This document shows, in pieces, positions 11,901-24,100 of a stretch of DNA of 64,000 nucleotides. Source of the DNA: Mixophyes australis (taxonomy: Eukaryota; Chordata; Amphibia; Anura; Limnodynastidae); NCBI GenBank assembly GCA_036250195.1, contig JAVHZZ010000010.1:79467257-79531256 (forward strand). Reading direction: 5' to 3'. The notes below the pieces were generated by a model, which saw only the letters and a list, made by a program, of their open reading frames with translations, was not told where the DNA came from and searched no databases. A program made the position numbers and the translations under genes. Positions within the stretch are counted from its first letter, which is position 1; each line of letters starts with the position of its first letter.

Positions 11901-14900
11901 TGTTATGCCTTCAGTAGTTATGTATTTACATATGTATGTATTCTGTGTAAACTACATCTAGTGGTCAGCCTGGTATTAACTAAAATTGAACTCTCAGAGC
12001 CTCTGTAGTTTACTTACCAATGCACCATGGGTAGCTACAGGCCTCCATTTTAGATATCACATGCTAAGAAGCAAGAGGTGCAGTATATCTCTCCCCTTAG
12101 CACAGCATCAATGGTAAGATTGCTCCCTAGTTATGCATTTTTGCCATGTGTTTTCATGTTTACATTACAATACATTTGTTCATGTTGTAAATGTATTTCC
12201 TTATTTCTGTATTACAGTTTTACCACTTGAATTATAAAATTCTTAACTATTTGAATAAACAACATTGAAGTAGGAGTGGTTATGCTGTCTGTCTGATTAT
12301 ATTCAGGCTAAAGAGAAGATTATAGTGAAGACAGAACAGTAAAACATTGGCTGTCAGCAAGTGGAACACATATATTCCTCATTAACAGACCTGCTACACT
12401 GCCAACTCAGTTATCTGCATAGGACAACTTAACAGTTTCTACGCAGTCTGCAACATAGTGGCCACTCAGCAAGAGGAGTTTAGCCACTTGACTTCACAGA
12501 AACCTACAAATTGTCAGTGCAGCCATCCTGATTCAGCAATAAAGCAGTTCCTGCATAGTCAAGCACCTCCTTAATGGAGCCAACACTCTGACTTCTCAGA
12601 AACTGGTACTCAGTATATGCAGTTACCTGTATACTGCAATATAGTGATCTCTATACAGTCAAACACCTACCTCTCAACATCATGTCACAGAAAACTACAC
12701 CTTCATACAAAACTAGGGATGTGCACCGGCGACTTTTGGTGTCTCGTGTTTTGTGTTTTGGATTCGGATTTTCGCGATGTTTTGGGTTCGAATTTGTTTC
12801 GCAAAACACCTGCCGAAAGGTTTTGGTTTGGATTTAAGGTTTTGGATTCGGATTTTTTTTGAAAAAAGCATAAAAAGTTCAAAAGTCAAGTTTTTGGGCT
12901 TATTTTCACTCCTACGCTATTATTAACCTCAATAACATTCAATAACAAGCATTTCCACTAATTTACAGTGTATTCTGAACACCTCACAATATAGTTATTA
13001 GTCCAAAATATTGCAACGAGGTATCTTTCTGGACTGCGTAGTGGAGTGGTCCCCACAATATAAATTAAAAACCTTGAACTTGTATGATTCGCACCAATAA
13101 ATGTATCTGGACTGCGTAGAGGAGTGGTCACCACAATATATATAATAAGAAAACCATCAACTGGTATGAATCGCACCGAATAATGTACCTGGACTGCATA
13201 GAGGAGTGGTCACCACAATATAAATTAAAAACCTTGAACTTGTATGATTCGCACCAATAAATGTATCTGGACTGCGTAGAGGAGTGGTCACCACAATATA
13301 TATAATAAGAAAACCATCAACTGGTATGAATCGCACCGAATAATGTACCTGGACTGCGTAGAGGAGTGGGTCACCACAATTTAAATTAAAAACCCTGAAC
13401 TTGTATGATTCGCACCAATAAATGTATCTCGACTGCATAGAGGAGTGGGTCACCACAATATAATTTAAAAACCCTGAACTTGTATCATTCGCACCAATAA
13501 ATGTATCTGGACTGCGTAGAGGAGTGGGTCACCACAATATAATAAGAAAACCATCAACTGGTCTGAATCGCACCGAATAATGTACCTGGACTGCGTAGAG
13601 GAGTGGGTCACCACAATATAAATTAAAAACCCTGAACTTGTATGATTCGCACCAATAAATGTATCTGGACTGCGTAGAGGAGTGGGTCACCACAATATAA
13701 ATTAAAAACCCTGAACTTGTATCATTCGCACCAATAAATGTATCTGGACTGCGTAGAGGAGTGGGTCACCACAATATAATAAGAAAACCATCAACTGGTC
13801 TGAATCGCACCGAATAATGTACCTGGACTGCGTAGAGGAGTGGTCTGGTCACCACAATATAATTAATAAAAAACCCTCCACGGCTCTGAATTTCCCCCAA
13901 AAAAATTCTGGACTGTGTAGTGGGGTGGCCCCGGTACTAAATTTTATACCGGGGCCACAATATAATAAATAGTTACACCCTCAACTGGTCAGAATTCCAC
14001 CAAACAAGTATCTGGACTGCGTAGTGGGGTGGCCCCGGTACTAACTTTGAGACCGGGGCCACAATATAATAATCAGTTACACCCTCAACTGGTCAGAATT
14101 CCACCAAACAAGTATCTGGACTGCGTAGTGGAGTGGCACCGGTACTAACTTTGATACCGACGCCACAATATAATAAATAGTTACACCCTCAACTGGTCAG
14201 AATTCCACCAAACAAGTATCTGGACTGCGCAGTGGGGTGGCCCCGGTACTAAATTGGATACCGGGGCCACAATATAATAAATAGTTACACCCTCAACTGG
14301 TCAGAATTCCACCAAACAAGTATCTGGACTGCGTAGTGGGGTGGCTCCGGTACTAAATTGGATACCGGGGCCACAATACCTCCTCCAAGTTCCAAGTGTA
14401 GTGTTTATAACATATTAACACTACACTAATTCTAGCACGTCAAACCCTCTTGTTTAAAATAATGACAGGGCATTTAAGTTTTGATTAAATTTTTTGAATT
14501 TGTTGACATTTGTAATTTTCTTTTACTTTTTGAACATGGCAAACGACTGTTGAATGGTCACATAATGCCAAAAAAATAGTTGCAAGATGGAATTGTCCTT
14601 GGGCCCTCCCACCCACCCTTATGTTGTTGAAATAGGACATGCACACTTTAACAAACCAATCATTTCAGCGACAGGGCCTACCAAACAACTGTGGCTGAAA
14701 TGATTGGTTTGTTTGGGCCCCCACACCAAAATAACAATTCATCTCTCCCTGTACAAACTAAACAGGCTCTACTGAGGAAAGATGTCGTCCTCATCCTCAA
14801 CCTCTGATTCCTCTCCCCCTACAGTGTGTACTTCCTCCTCTTCACACATTATCAATTCGTCCCCGCTGGACTCCACAACCACAGGTCCCTCTGTACTATC

Positions 14901-17900
14901 TGGAGGGCAGTGCTGTACTTCATTGAGGAATTGATTATTCATTTTTATAAACATCATTTTTTCAAGGTTGTTAGAAAGCAACCTCCTTCGCCGCTCACTG
15001 ACCAGGTTCCCCGCTGCACTAAAAACTCTTTCCGAGTACACACTGGAGGGGGGACAACTCAGTTAAAAAATAGAGCCAGTTTGTACAGGGGCTTCCAAAC
15101 TGCCTTTTGGAGTTCTACCATGTCACTATCTCTAGTTAATTTAGATTGATAAAAAAAGCAGGCTGCACAGACTGTGGAGCTAGAAAAGTGAAATTAAATG
15201 GACCACATTACTTTGGTGGCTATCTATGCCCCCCCACCCTACACTTGTAGTTGAATATAAATAAAGCAGCCTGCATAGACTGTAGAACTAGAAATTCAAA
15301 TATACAAAGAAATGGACAAAGGCAGTTTGGTATCTGTCTGCATCAGATCCCCTCTCCACTAGGAGTAAAATAGAAAACTATTCAGCCGTTATATAATCTA
15401 GAATATAAATAGAAATTGAGAAAGGCAATTTGGTATCTGTCTGCATCATAATCATCAACATCCTCCTCAGCGCCAGCTACATCAATATCCTCCTCCCAGT
15501 GTACAACATTCACACTTTCATTAGCCAAATCTGTAACTGGACTGTGGGTGATCCTTCCAGCATATGCAGAGGGCGTGCTGCAAATGCTGGATGGAGTCAC
15601 CTCTTCCCGTACAGTGATGGGAAGGTCAGGGTTCACAACCAACAACACCCTTGGACTCGCCTTGGGGATTTGTGATGTCATCTGTTTAGAAGGCAGAGTT
15701 CTTTGCTGTTTTGTTGTTGTTGCTGACATCATAACTCTCTTAAATTTTTTGTAGGGGGGGGAGGAGGAGGGCTTAGATCCTTGGGTGAAGCTGGACCACT
15801 AGTCATGAACACGGGCCAGGGCCTAAGCCGTTCCTTGCCACTACGTGTCGTAAATGGCATATTGCCAACTTTACGTTTCTCCTCAGATGATTTTAAGTTT
15901 CTCTTTTTGCTATTTTTTGACAACTTGGGCTTTTTGGATTTTACATGCTCTGTACTAGGAGATTGGGCATCGGGCTTGCCAGACGACATTGATGGCATTT
16001 CATCGTCTATGTCATGACTAGTGGCAGCAGCTTCAGCATTAGGAGGAAGTGGGTCTTGATCTTTCCCTACTTTATCCTCCAAATTTTGGTTTTCTATTAT
16101 ATGTAGCACAAGAGAGCGTACCCCTAAGCCACACACACTCGGCAAAGCCTTTAAAAATTATATGCGGCACAGGAGAGTAGCACTGGACTTATACTGCTGA
16201 ATCAGTGAACTTTGTAATAGCAGTACCACTGGACTTATACTGCTGAATCAGTGAACTTTGTAATAGCAGTACCACTGGACTTATACACTGCTGAATCAGT
16301 GAACTTTGTAATAGCAGTACCACTGGACTTATACTGCTGAATCAGTGAACTTTGTAATAGCAGTACCACTGGACTTATACACTGCTGAATCAGTGAACTT
16401 TGTAATAGCAGTACCACTGGACTTATACACTGCTGAATCAGTGAACTTTGTAATATCAGTACCACTGGACTTATACTGCTGAATCAGTGAACTTTGTAAT
16501 AGCAGTACCACTGGACTTATACTGCTGAATCAGTGAACTTGGTAATATTGCAGTACCAATGGGCATATACTGCAGGATTGGTTTTGCAAATTTTGTTCTA
16601 ATTAATTTTTTTTTAAATTATTTTTTTGTATTTTTTTTTAATTTCTATAACTTTTTTTTAATTTTTTAAACACTTGGGAATAATGGGGAAATAACTATGC
16701 CCTTAGAAGGACAGAGCACAGGACACAGCACCACTGGACTGAACAGGACACAGCACAGGACCCAGCAGCACCACTGAACTCAAAATTGACAGAGCACAGC
16801 ACACAGCACCACTGGACTGATACTGCAGAATGTGGGAACTTTGTAATATTGCAGCAGTACCACTGGACTTTTACTGCTGAATGTGTGAACTTGGTAATAT
16901 TGCAGTACCAATGGGCTTATACTGCAGGATTGTTTTTTCAAATTTTGTTGTAATTAAATTTTTTTAAAATTAGTTTTTGGTATTTTTTTTCATAACTTTT
17001 TTTTCATTTTTTAAACACTTGGGAATATTGGGTTAATAACTATGCCCTTAGAAGCACAGAGCACAGGACACAGGACCACTGGACTGAAAAGGACACAGCA
17101 CAGGACCCAGCAGCACCACTGAACTCAAAATTGACAGAGCACAGCACACAGCACCACTGGACTGATACTGCAGAACACAGCACAGCACAGCACAGAACTA
17201 AATAGCACAGCACAGAACTAAACAGCACAGCACGAGATCTACCAGGACAGAGGACCACCTAACACACCCTCCCTCTACCCTGATCAATGCCCGAGTGAAG
17301 ATGGCGGCGACTAGCGGGGAATTTATAGGTTCCGAGTATCGCGAGATCCGACAGCGGGATTATGACTCCGAGCCTCGGTTTAAATTTTTCATTTTTCGCC
17401 AATACCCGGATCTGTCTCGGATCCGACTCAGATCGGCAACGTTCGGGTGGGCTCGGATTCAGGAAATCCGAGTGCGCTCATCTCTATACAAAACAAGGTC
17501 TCAAACCTGTGGTTCCTCAAAATCTTCATCTGTCACCAACGCAGCCATCATTGCCCGCGCAAAAGCTGTAGCCACGAAAGTATGTTCCAACTTTGCAGAG
17601 CAAGAAATGCAATTGAAAATAGAGAAATCACATCAGGAGGCAGAAATGACAATAGAGAAATCACGTTTGGAGGCAGAAATGATAGTACAGAAATTACGCT
17701 TAGAGGCAATTATGGAAAAGCTTGCTGCAGAAAAGGAAGCCGCAGCTGCCATTGCTGAAGCAGACTTCTTGGAGACTGCAGATCGCCCTGATATAAAAGG
17801 CACCGTCAATGTACTTGACTCAGAGCTCGGATCCCAAGATCCACTGCAACGCACATCAGAATATGTCCATCAAGTCTCCAAAATGAGTAGCAACCCTCCA

Positions 17901-20900
17901 GAAGCACAAGGTATGCAAACAGACTTTATCAGTGAAAAAAGTCTAACACGCTGTACAGTGCAACCACATGTGAACAACAAACCGCAAATTTACAAGCAAG
18001 AGAATTCTACACAAGGTGAAACCACGAGGGACATCCCTCCCCCACACCAAGAGTTTGAGTCTGTAAACTACAACAAAGGCAGCGCCTCCTACAGACAAAA
18101 GTGGCATGACACAAACCGGCTGGAAACAGACAATCCTAGCAGGTATGACCACACACACCACTTGCTCACTATGTTCATACACCGACAGCACATCCTAGAG
18201 CCAATCAGGACACACTAGACTTTGCCAAGTTTCTTGCACGACGAGAGCTTGTAACACAAGGACTTTCAAAGTTTAAAGATCGACCTGAGAGCTTCAGAGC
18301 TTGGCGACCCTCCTTACTTAATGCAAAAAGAGGCTTATACCTTTCATATAGCGAGGAGATAGACCTCTTAATTAAATGGCTTGGAAATGAGTCTGTTGAA
18401 CATGCTAAAAGGATCAGAGCAATTAATATAAACTATCCAGAGTCTGGCCTTAAAATGATCTGGGATAGACTTGAGGAATGTTATGGCTCACCAGAAGCAA
18501 TGGAAGGTGCACTATTCAAAAGAATTGATGATTTCCCTAGATTACCTAACAAGGGCTAACAGAGACTTAGAGAACTGAGTGACTTGTTAATGGAGCTTCA
18601 AGTAGCCAAGTCTGAAGGAGACTTACCGGGACTTGCCTACCTTGACACAACCAGAGGCATTAACCCCATAGTTCAAAAGCTACCTTACAATCTGCAGGAA
18701 CAATGGCTCATCCATGGCTCCAAATACAAACAGCGGAACAATGTGCCATTTCCCCCATTCTCTGTTTTTGTGGACTTTGTACACCAGCTAGCTAAGGTCA
18801 GGAACGATCCTAGTTTTGCCTTTACCCTATCAGGTGCTACCCCAATGCTACCTGGCCCACGCAAAACGTTAGTTGCAGTTCACAAGACTAATGTGTATCC
18901 TCCAGATTCCTTCCACAGGTCTTCCAGATATATCAGTCAAGAGACTAAAGACAAGGATCCTAGCAAACAGTGTCCTCTACATCGGAGACCACATCCTCTC
19001 CTGAAATGCAGAACCTTCAGAGAGAAGTCCCTGGAGAACCGCAAAGCCTTCCTTCGAGAAAACGACATCTGCTACAAGTGCTGCTCTTCAACATCCCACC
19101 TCGCCAAGGACTGTAAGGTCAGTGTCAACTGCACAGAGTGCAACAGCGTTTTCTTAGGCCTAGAAAAAGCTTCTAGCGAAACGCGCGTTTACTGCTCACC
19201 TACAATATCCTGCTAGTTTAGATAGCGAGTGCAATCCTTATAGGAATCAGATTAGTTTAGAATTAAATTTGATGCAGTTAATTTAGGTCCGCTTATGATC
19301 ATGGGAGTGCTATATTGATCCCAAGTGAACTACAGTCTCACACGGCTGCTTTTTCACTAGCACCCACGTTATAATATCAGAACTGACTGCTTTCACTGAT
19401 TCCTCCCCGCTGGAGGAGCAGGGATTATAATAGCATTAAGTAAACACCAATAAGTTTCCAGAACAGTAGATACTGCAACAATGCAGTCTCGATATAGCAA
19501 GTGGGGACAAGTGAATTAGATCAACCCTCGTATATAAGAGGTGATTTCAGCTACTTATTATGCCACATGAAAGACAGTCAATAAACGGATCCATTTAGCT
19601 GCACATGAATGCCTCTTGGGTAATGAAGCAAATAGTGCATTTGGTGCTAAAAGACACACTCCTATACAGACTGGAGGTATTACTCTGGGAGTTATACTAA
19701 TGCCCCCCACTGTGTCAGATTTAAGTCAAATCACCTATGATTTAGGTTTGAACTACAAAGGGGCTTATGTGTCCTGACCAGCTGGGGTATTTCAACCAAC
19801 AGTTTTTTCTGGTACATGGTACCGGCATCTTTACAACCTAGGAGGCTATATATTTATTTATATTCCCATTATAAGAGGTTACATACATAGCACTGTTCTA
19901 TAATGTCAAAAACAGGGTATTGATTAACCACTAGAACTAACCTTATCAAACTCATTTAGCTAATTATATAAGCTCAGTGATTATTGTGCAGTAACGTGGC
20001 TGGACAATTTATTTTGTCCTTTTTACCAGTTTTTATATCCTATTAGTCTCATCCACTATCCACTTTTTATATTTCGCTATTAGAATGTTTTAACAATACC
20101 AATAAAGCAGTATTTAACAGAATTTAGTATATATGTAATTAAATTTCATATTAAATCCATTTTGAGTGCCCCATTAGATCATTTCTTTTTCTCTCTCTAA
20201 CTCCGATCTACGAGGTCAAGATTTGTAAGCACGGAGAGACTAAGTTATTTCTTAGACCAGTATCTGAGCTAATCTTGTTGTTACCTTCGGAGGACTTGAG
20301 TGGTGGCATCAATTGATACCAGGCGGGGAGTGTTATGCCTTCAGCAGTTATGTATTTACATATGTATGTATTCTGTGTAAACTTCATCTAGTGGTCAGCC
20401 TGTTATTAACTAAAATTGAACTCTCAGAGCCTCTGTAGTTTAGTGACCAATGCACCATGGGTAGCAACAAGCCTCCATTTTAGATATCACATGCTAAGAA
20501 GCAAGAGGTGCAGTATATCTCTCCCCTTAGCACAGCATCAATGGTAAGATTGCTCCCTAGTTATGCATTTTTGCCATGTGTTTTCATGTTTGCATTACAA
20601 TACATTTGTTCATGTTGTAAATGTATTTCCTTTTTTCTGTATTACAGTTTTACCACTTGAACTATAAAATTCTTAACTATTTGAATAAACAACATTGAAG
20701 TAGGAGTGGTTATGCTGTCTGTCTGATTATATTCAGGCTAAAGAGAAGATTATAGTGAAGACAGAACAGCTAGTCTGTCACTACTGTAGTTTTAGCCAGC
20801 CAGCTCTCTGCAGACTTTGGGTAAAATTGGTGAAAATTTGGACAGTTGTGAAGAGATCATTAGAAAATCAATTTTAAATGACTGTGAATAACTGTTAATA

Positions 20901-21098
20901 CTATAAATTGTCACATAGAAGCAAAAACAGCTCAAAATCACATCATTAAAAAAATTGTGAAAAATAGGTAAAATTAAACTAAAACTTTTCAGGATTTTTA
21001 GGCAAAGTCAGTAACAAACTCAAAATATAAAGACATTTCAGAACCAAAACTACATCCAAAACCAAAACATGGGGGTCACCGCACATCTCTAGTGTGTT

Positions 21099-21164
<66 letters not shown>

Positions 21165-24100
21165 CACTGACAAGTGAAGTGAATAACATTGTTTATCTCG
21201 TTACAATGGCACCTGTGAAGGGTTGGGATATATTAGCAAGTGAACAGTCATTTCTTGATGTTGATGTGTTGGAAGCAAGAAAAATGGGCAAATGTAAGGA
21301 TCTGAGTGACTTTGACAAGGATGATAGCTAGACGACTGGGTCAGAGTATCTTCAAAACTGCAGGTTTTTGGAGTGTTCCCAATAGGCAGTGGTTGGTACC
21401 TACAAAAAGTGGTCCAAGGTAGGACAATCGGTGAACTGGCAACAAGGTCATGGGCTTCCCAAGACTCTGGTCTAAAACCCCATATTAGCTGAAATATTGC
21501 TTAAATAAAAGTTAATGCTGACTATGATAGAAAGGAGTCAGAACACACAGTGCATTGCAGCTTGCTGCGTATTGGGCTGCATAACCGCAGACCAGTCAGT
21601 GTGCTCATGCTGAACCCTGTCCATGCTGAAAGAGCCTACAATGGACTCGTGAGTGCCATAACTGGGGTTGGTATTAAACGTTCACAATGAAAATGTTGAC
21701 ATTCAGAATGTTGACACCATAATGTTGACAGTCAGACACAGTTAAAGATTCATATTCAGAATTTACACAATGTATAATAAAAATCAAATGCACAAAAGTG
21801 CCACATGTAATAAAGGCAATAGCTACCCACACTCTCTACATCTTTAAAGCCAGTCACACCCATTGTTTATCTACATTAAGCAGAGGAAGACTGCGACAGA
21901 TTAATCAGTATTGATGTTGTTCTACCATATTTTCAATCACCCGCCACACAAGCAACAATATCTTGTACTTAAGCACTAATGAAGTGAATATATGAACTAC
22001 TTCATTTACACAAACACATGAATGGACAGGTCACATCAGTGGCGGATCCAGGGGGGGGCGATCGCCCCCCCTAGCAGGGGCTTGCTGCTGACGGCTGCAC
22101 ACTGTGCAGGTCCGTTCAGCATTGACAGTGTGCTGCCCGGCTGCTCTTATTGTGTTTTAAACACAATCAGAGCAGCGGGGCAGCACACTGTCACCGTCGA
22201 GCGGACCTTCACACACTGTGCAGCCGCCGGTAGCCTTAGAAATTAGAAATGGGGCGGGGCCTAAATCGCCCCCCTAAAATCGCCCTGGGTGGAGCAGTTT
22301 CCTAGATCCGCCCCTGGGTCACATTCTCCCACAACATCAGCACACTCATCTTCTGAAATACATATTGCTGCTGAGCTGTGCACAAAAGAAGAATGATAAC
22401 CAAAATGTGTTCTAATTCTTGTGGAACGCACCTTAAAAAAGAATTATAGCCTTTGCATGTAAACCTTACTTCATACTTTACAAAAGCACATCTTTAGTAA
22501 ACATATAATATTGCTTGTTTTCATTGTTACCACAAACATTTAGTTAAACAATGTTGCTCTTCATATTTTAAAAAAACATGTTTCTTGATAATCTAAATAC
22601 TAAAATACTTTCAGAGGGAAATAGACACTGATTAACTTGATAAAATATATGAAAATAAAATAATGACTTACTTGGTAAGAAATAAGTCCTATTTTCATAG
22701 CAATGGCACGGGGTTGATGATGGTGGACCTGTAGTAGTTGTAGACTGTGTAACAGTTGTAGGTTGAGTTTTACAGTGACTAATGTCATTGCAGCACAAAT
22801 AGCGTATCTCATAGTTAGAGCATGATTTAAAATGTGCATCATTATAGCATATCAATCCAGTCATTAAATCACAAGTCACATTTTGCCCTAACTTAGAAAT
22901 GTCAGAAGAAATATCATTTGTTGCTCTGCATTCAATTATACTGGGTTCAGCACATATTTCTTTGCCAGAATTCCTTATGATCATAAGATTTTCAACATCA
23001 TTGCCACCATTATCAGTTGGGTTAGTCTCATCAAACCATGATGTCAATTTACAGTGGGGTGTACATGTATACGCAAATGATGTGCGGTTGGGGGATGTAT
23101 GTCTTTCAGTTGTGGATTCTGTTAAATGTGCTGTTGTAGTCATTGTGGATGTGGTTCTGCACTCTTTCCTACAACAAAGGAATCTGATCTCATAATTGTA
23201 GCAAAGACCAAAATTTGTAAATTGATCAGCATTGTGGCATACTAAACCTTTATCCAGACTACATTCAGTGTTTTGATTTAAGTCTTTGAGTGCTTTTTGC
23301 GGGAACTGTGTTGATCTGCACTCAATGTCTTTGGGATTCTCACAGATTTCATTTTCAGCATTTTTGATATTTTCATAATTTTCATAATCTCCTCCCTCCT
23401 GTCCAAAGGTAGTCTTGTGTATATCAAACCACAATGTCCAATCACAAACCGGTTTACAGATTGAGGTTGGGGAAGTTCCGTGTGATGTAGTTATTGTTGT
23501 TGTTACCACTGTAGAGGCACTTGTAAGTGTTGTTATTGTTGATTGTTGTTCAGTAGTAGAGGGTGAAGTAATAGTTGTTGTTACTGTGGAACAAGCAGAA
23601 AAGAATATTGTCACTACTGTGTGACATTCAAACATGGAACAAAATGACACAACACACACACACACACATATATCTATATCTATATCTATATAAATACTGT
23701 GACAAAATCAAGGGTGAAGTGTATTGTATTATAACAGGTATGTTTTGATTAGATTTCTAACATATTGCTTTTAAAGCCCCAGAAGAATGTGTGTTTGTAG
23801 TATTTGTGAGCTGCTGCAAGACTAAAGGCTTGTGGAAAAGCAGGAAAAGGGTCCTGGGGTTTATTAATGAAAAGAGTATGTTGGGTTCCATCATCATCAT
23901 CATCATCAAATATTTATATAGCGCCACTTCCAGGGGCAGATTGGGAACTTAAAGTGGCCCTGGAAAAAATTATTGAAGTTGCCTCATGTGGGCAGGGCCA
24001 ACTTAAATGTAGGTGGGGCCAACACAAAAGAAGGCGGGATTTAGAACTTGGAATTTGGTTGGGGAAACATTTAGGAAAACCTAGATAGTGGGTCATTTCT

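Larger units (their letters stand above)
12714..17486 (-). mobile_element. 4.8-kb hAT transposon nested in the LTR element
   Basis: An exact 8-bp target duplication TACAAAAC (12706-12713 and 17487-17494) brackets ends TAGGGATGTGCAC and GTGCGCTCATCTCTA, which are imperfect inverted repeats. It contains the minus-strand transposase remnants at 16145-14769 and three minisatellites. The central catalytic part of the transposase is missing. A 527-bp relative with the same ends is at 34615-35141. Confidence 0.93.
11901..20768 (+). mobile_element. Pao/BEL-type LTR retrotransposon, pol-deleted, with nested hAT
   Basis: Two 438-bp direct repeats (11901-12338 and 20331-20768) start TGTTATGCC and end ACAGAACA. 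They are flanked by an exact 5-bp target duplication GCTAG (11896-11900, 20769-20773). A purine-rich tract AGGCGGGGAG precedes the 3' LTR. By eye the LTRs differ at about 10 positions (about 2.3%). The interior keeps a gag-like region with a zinc knuckle but no protease, reverse transcriptase or integrase, so the element cannot move by itself. It carries a 4.8-kb hAT insertion. Confidence 0.92.

Noticed and set aside
14826..15149. Plus-strand 107-residue frame
   Set aside because: It is antisense to the hAT C-terminal motif, which is recognisable on the minus strand.
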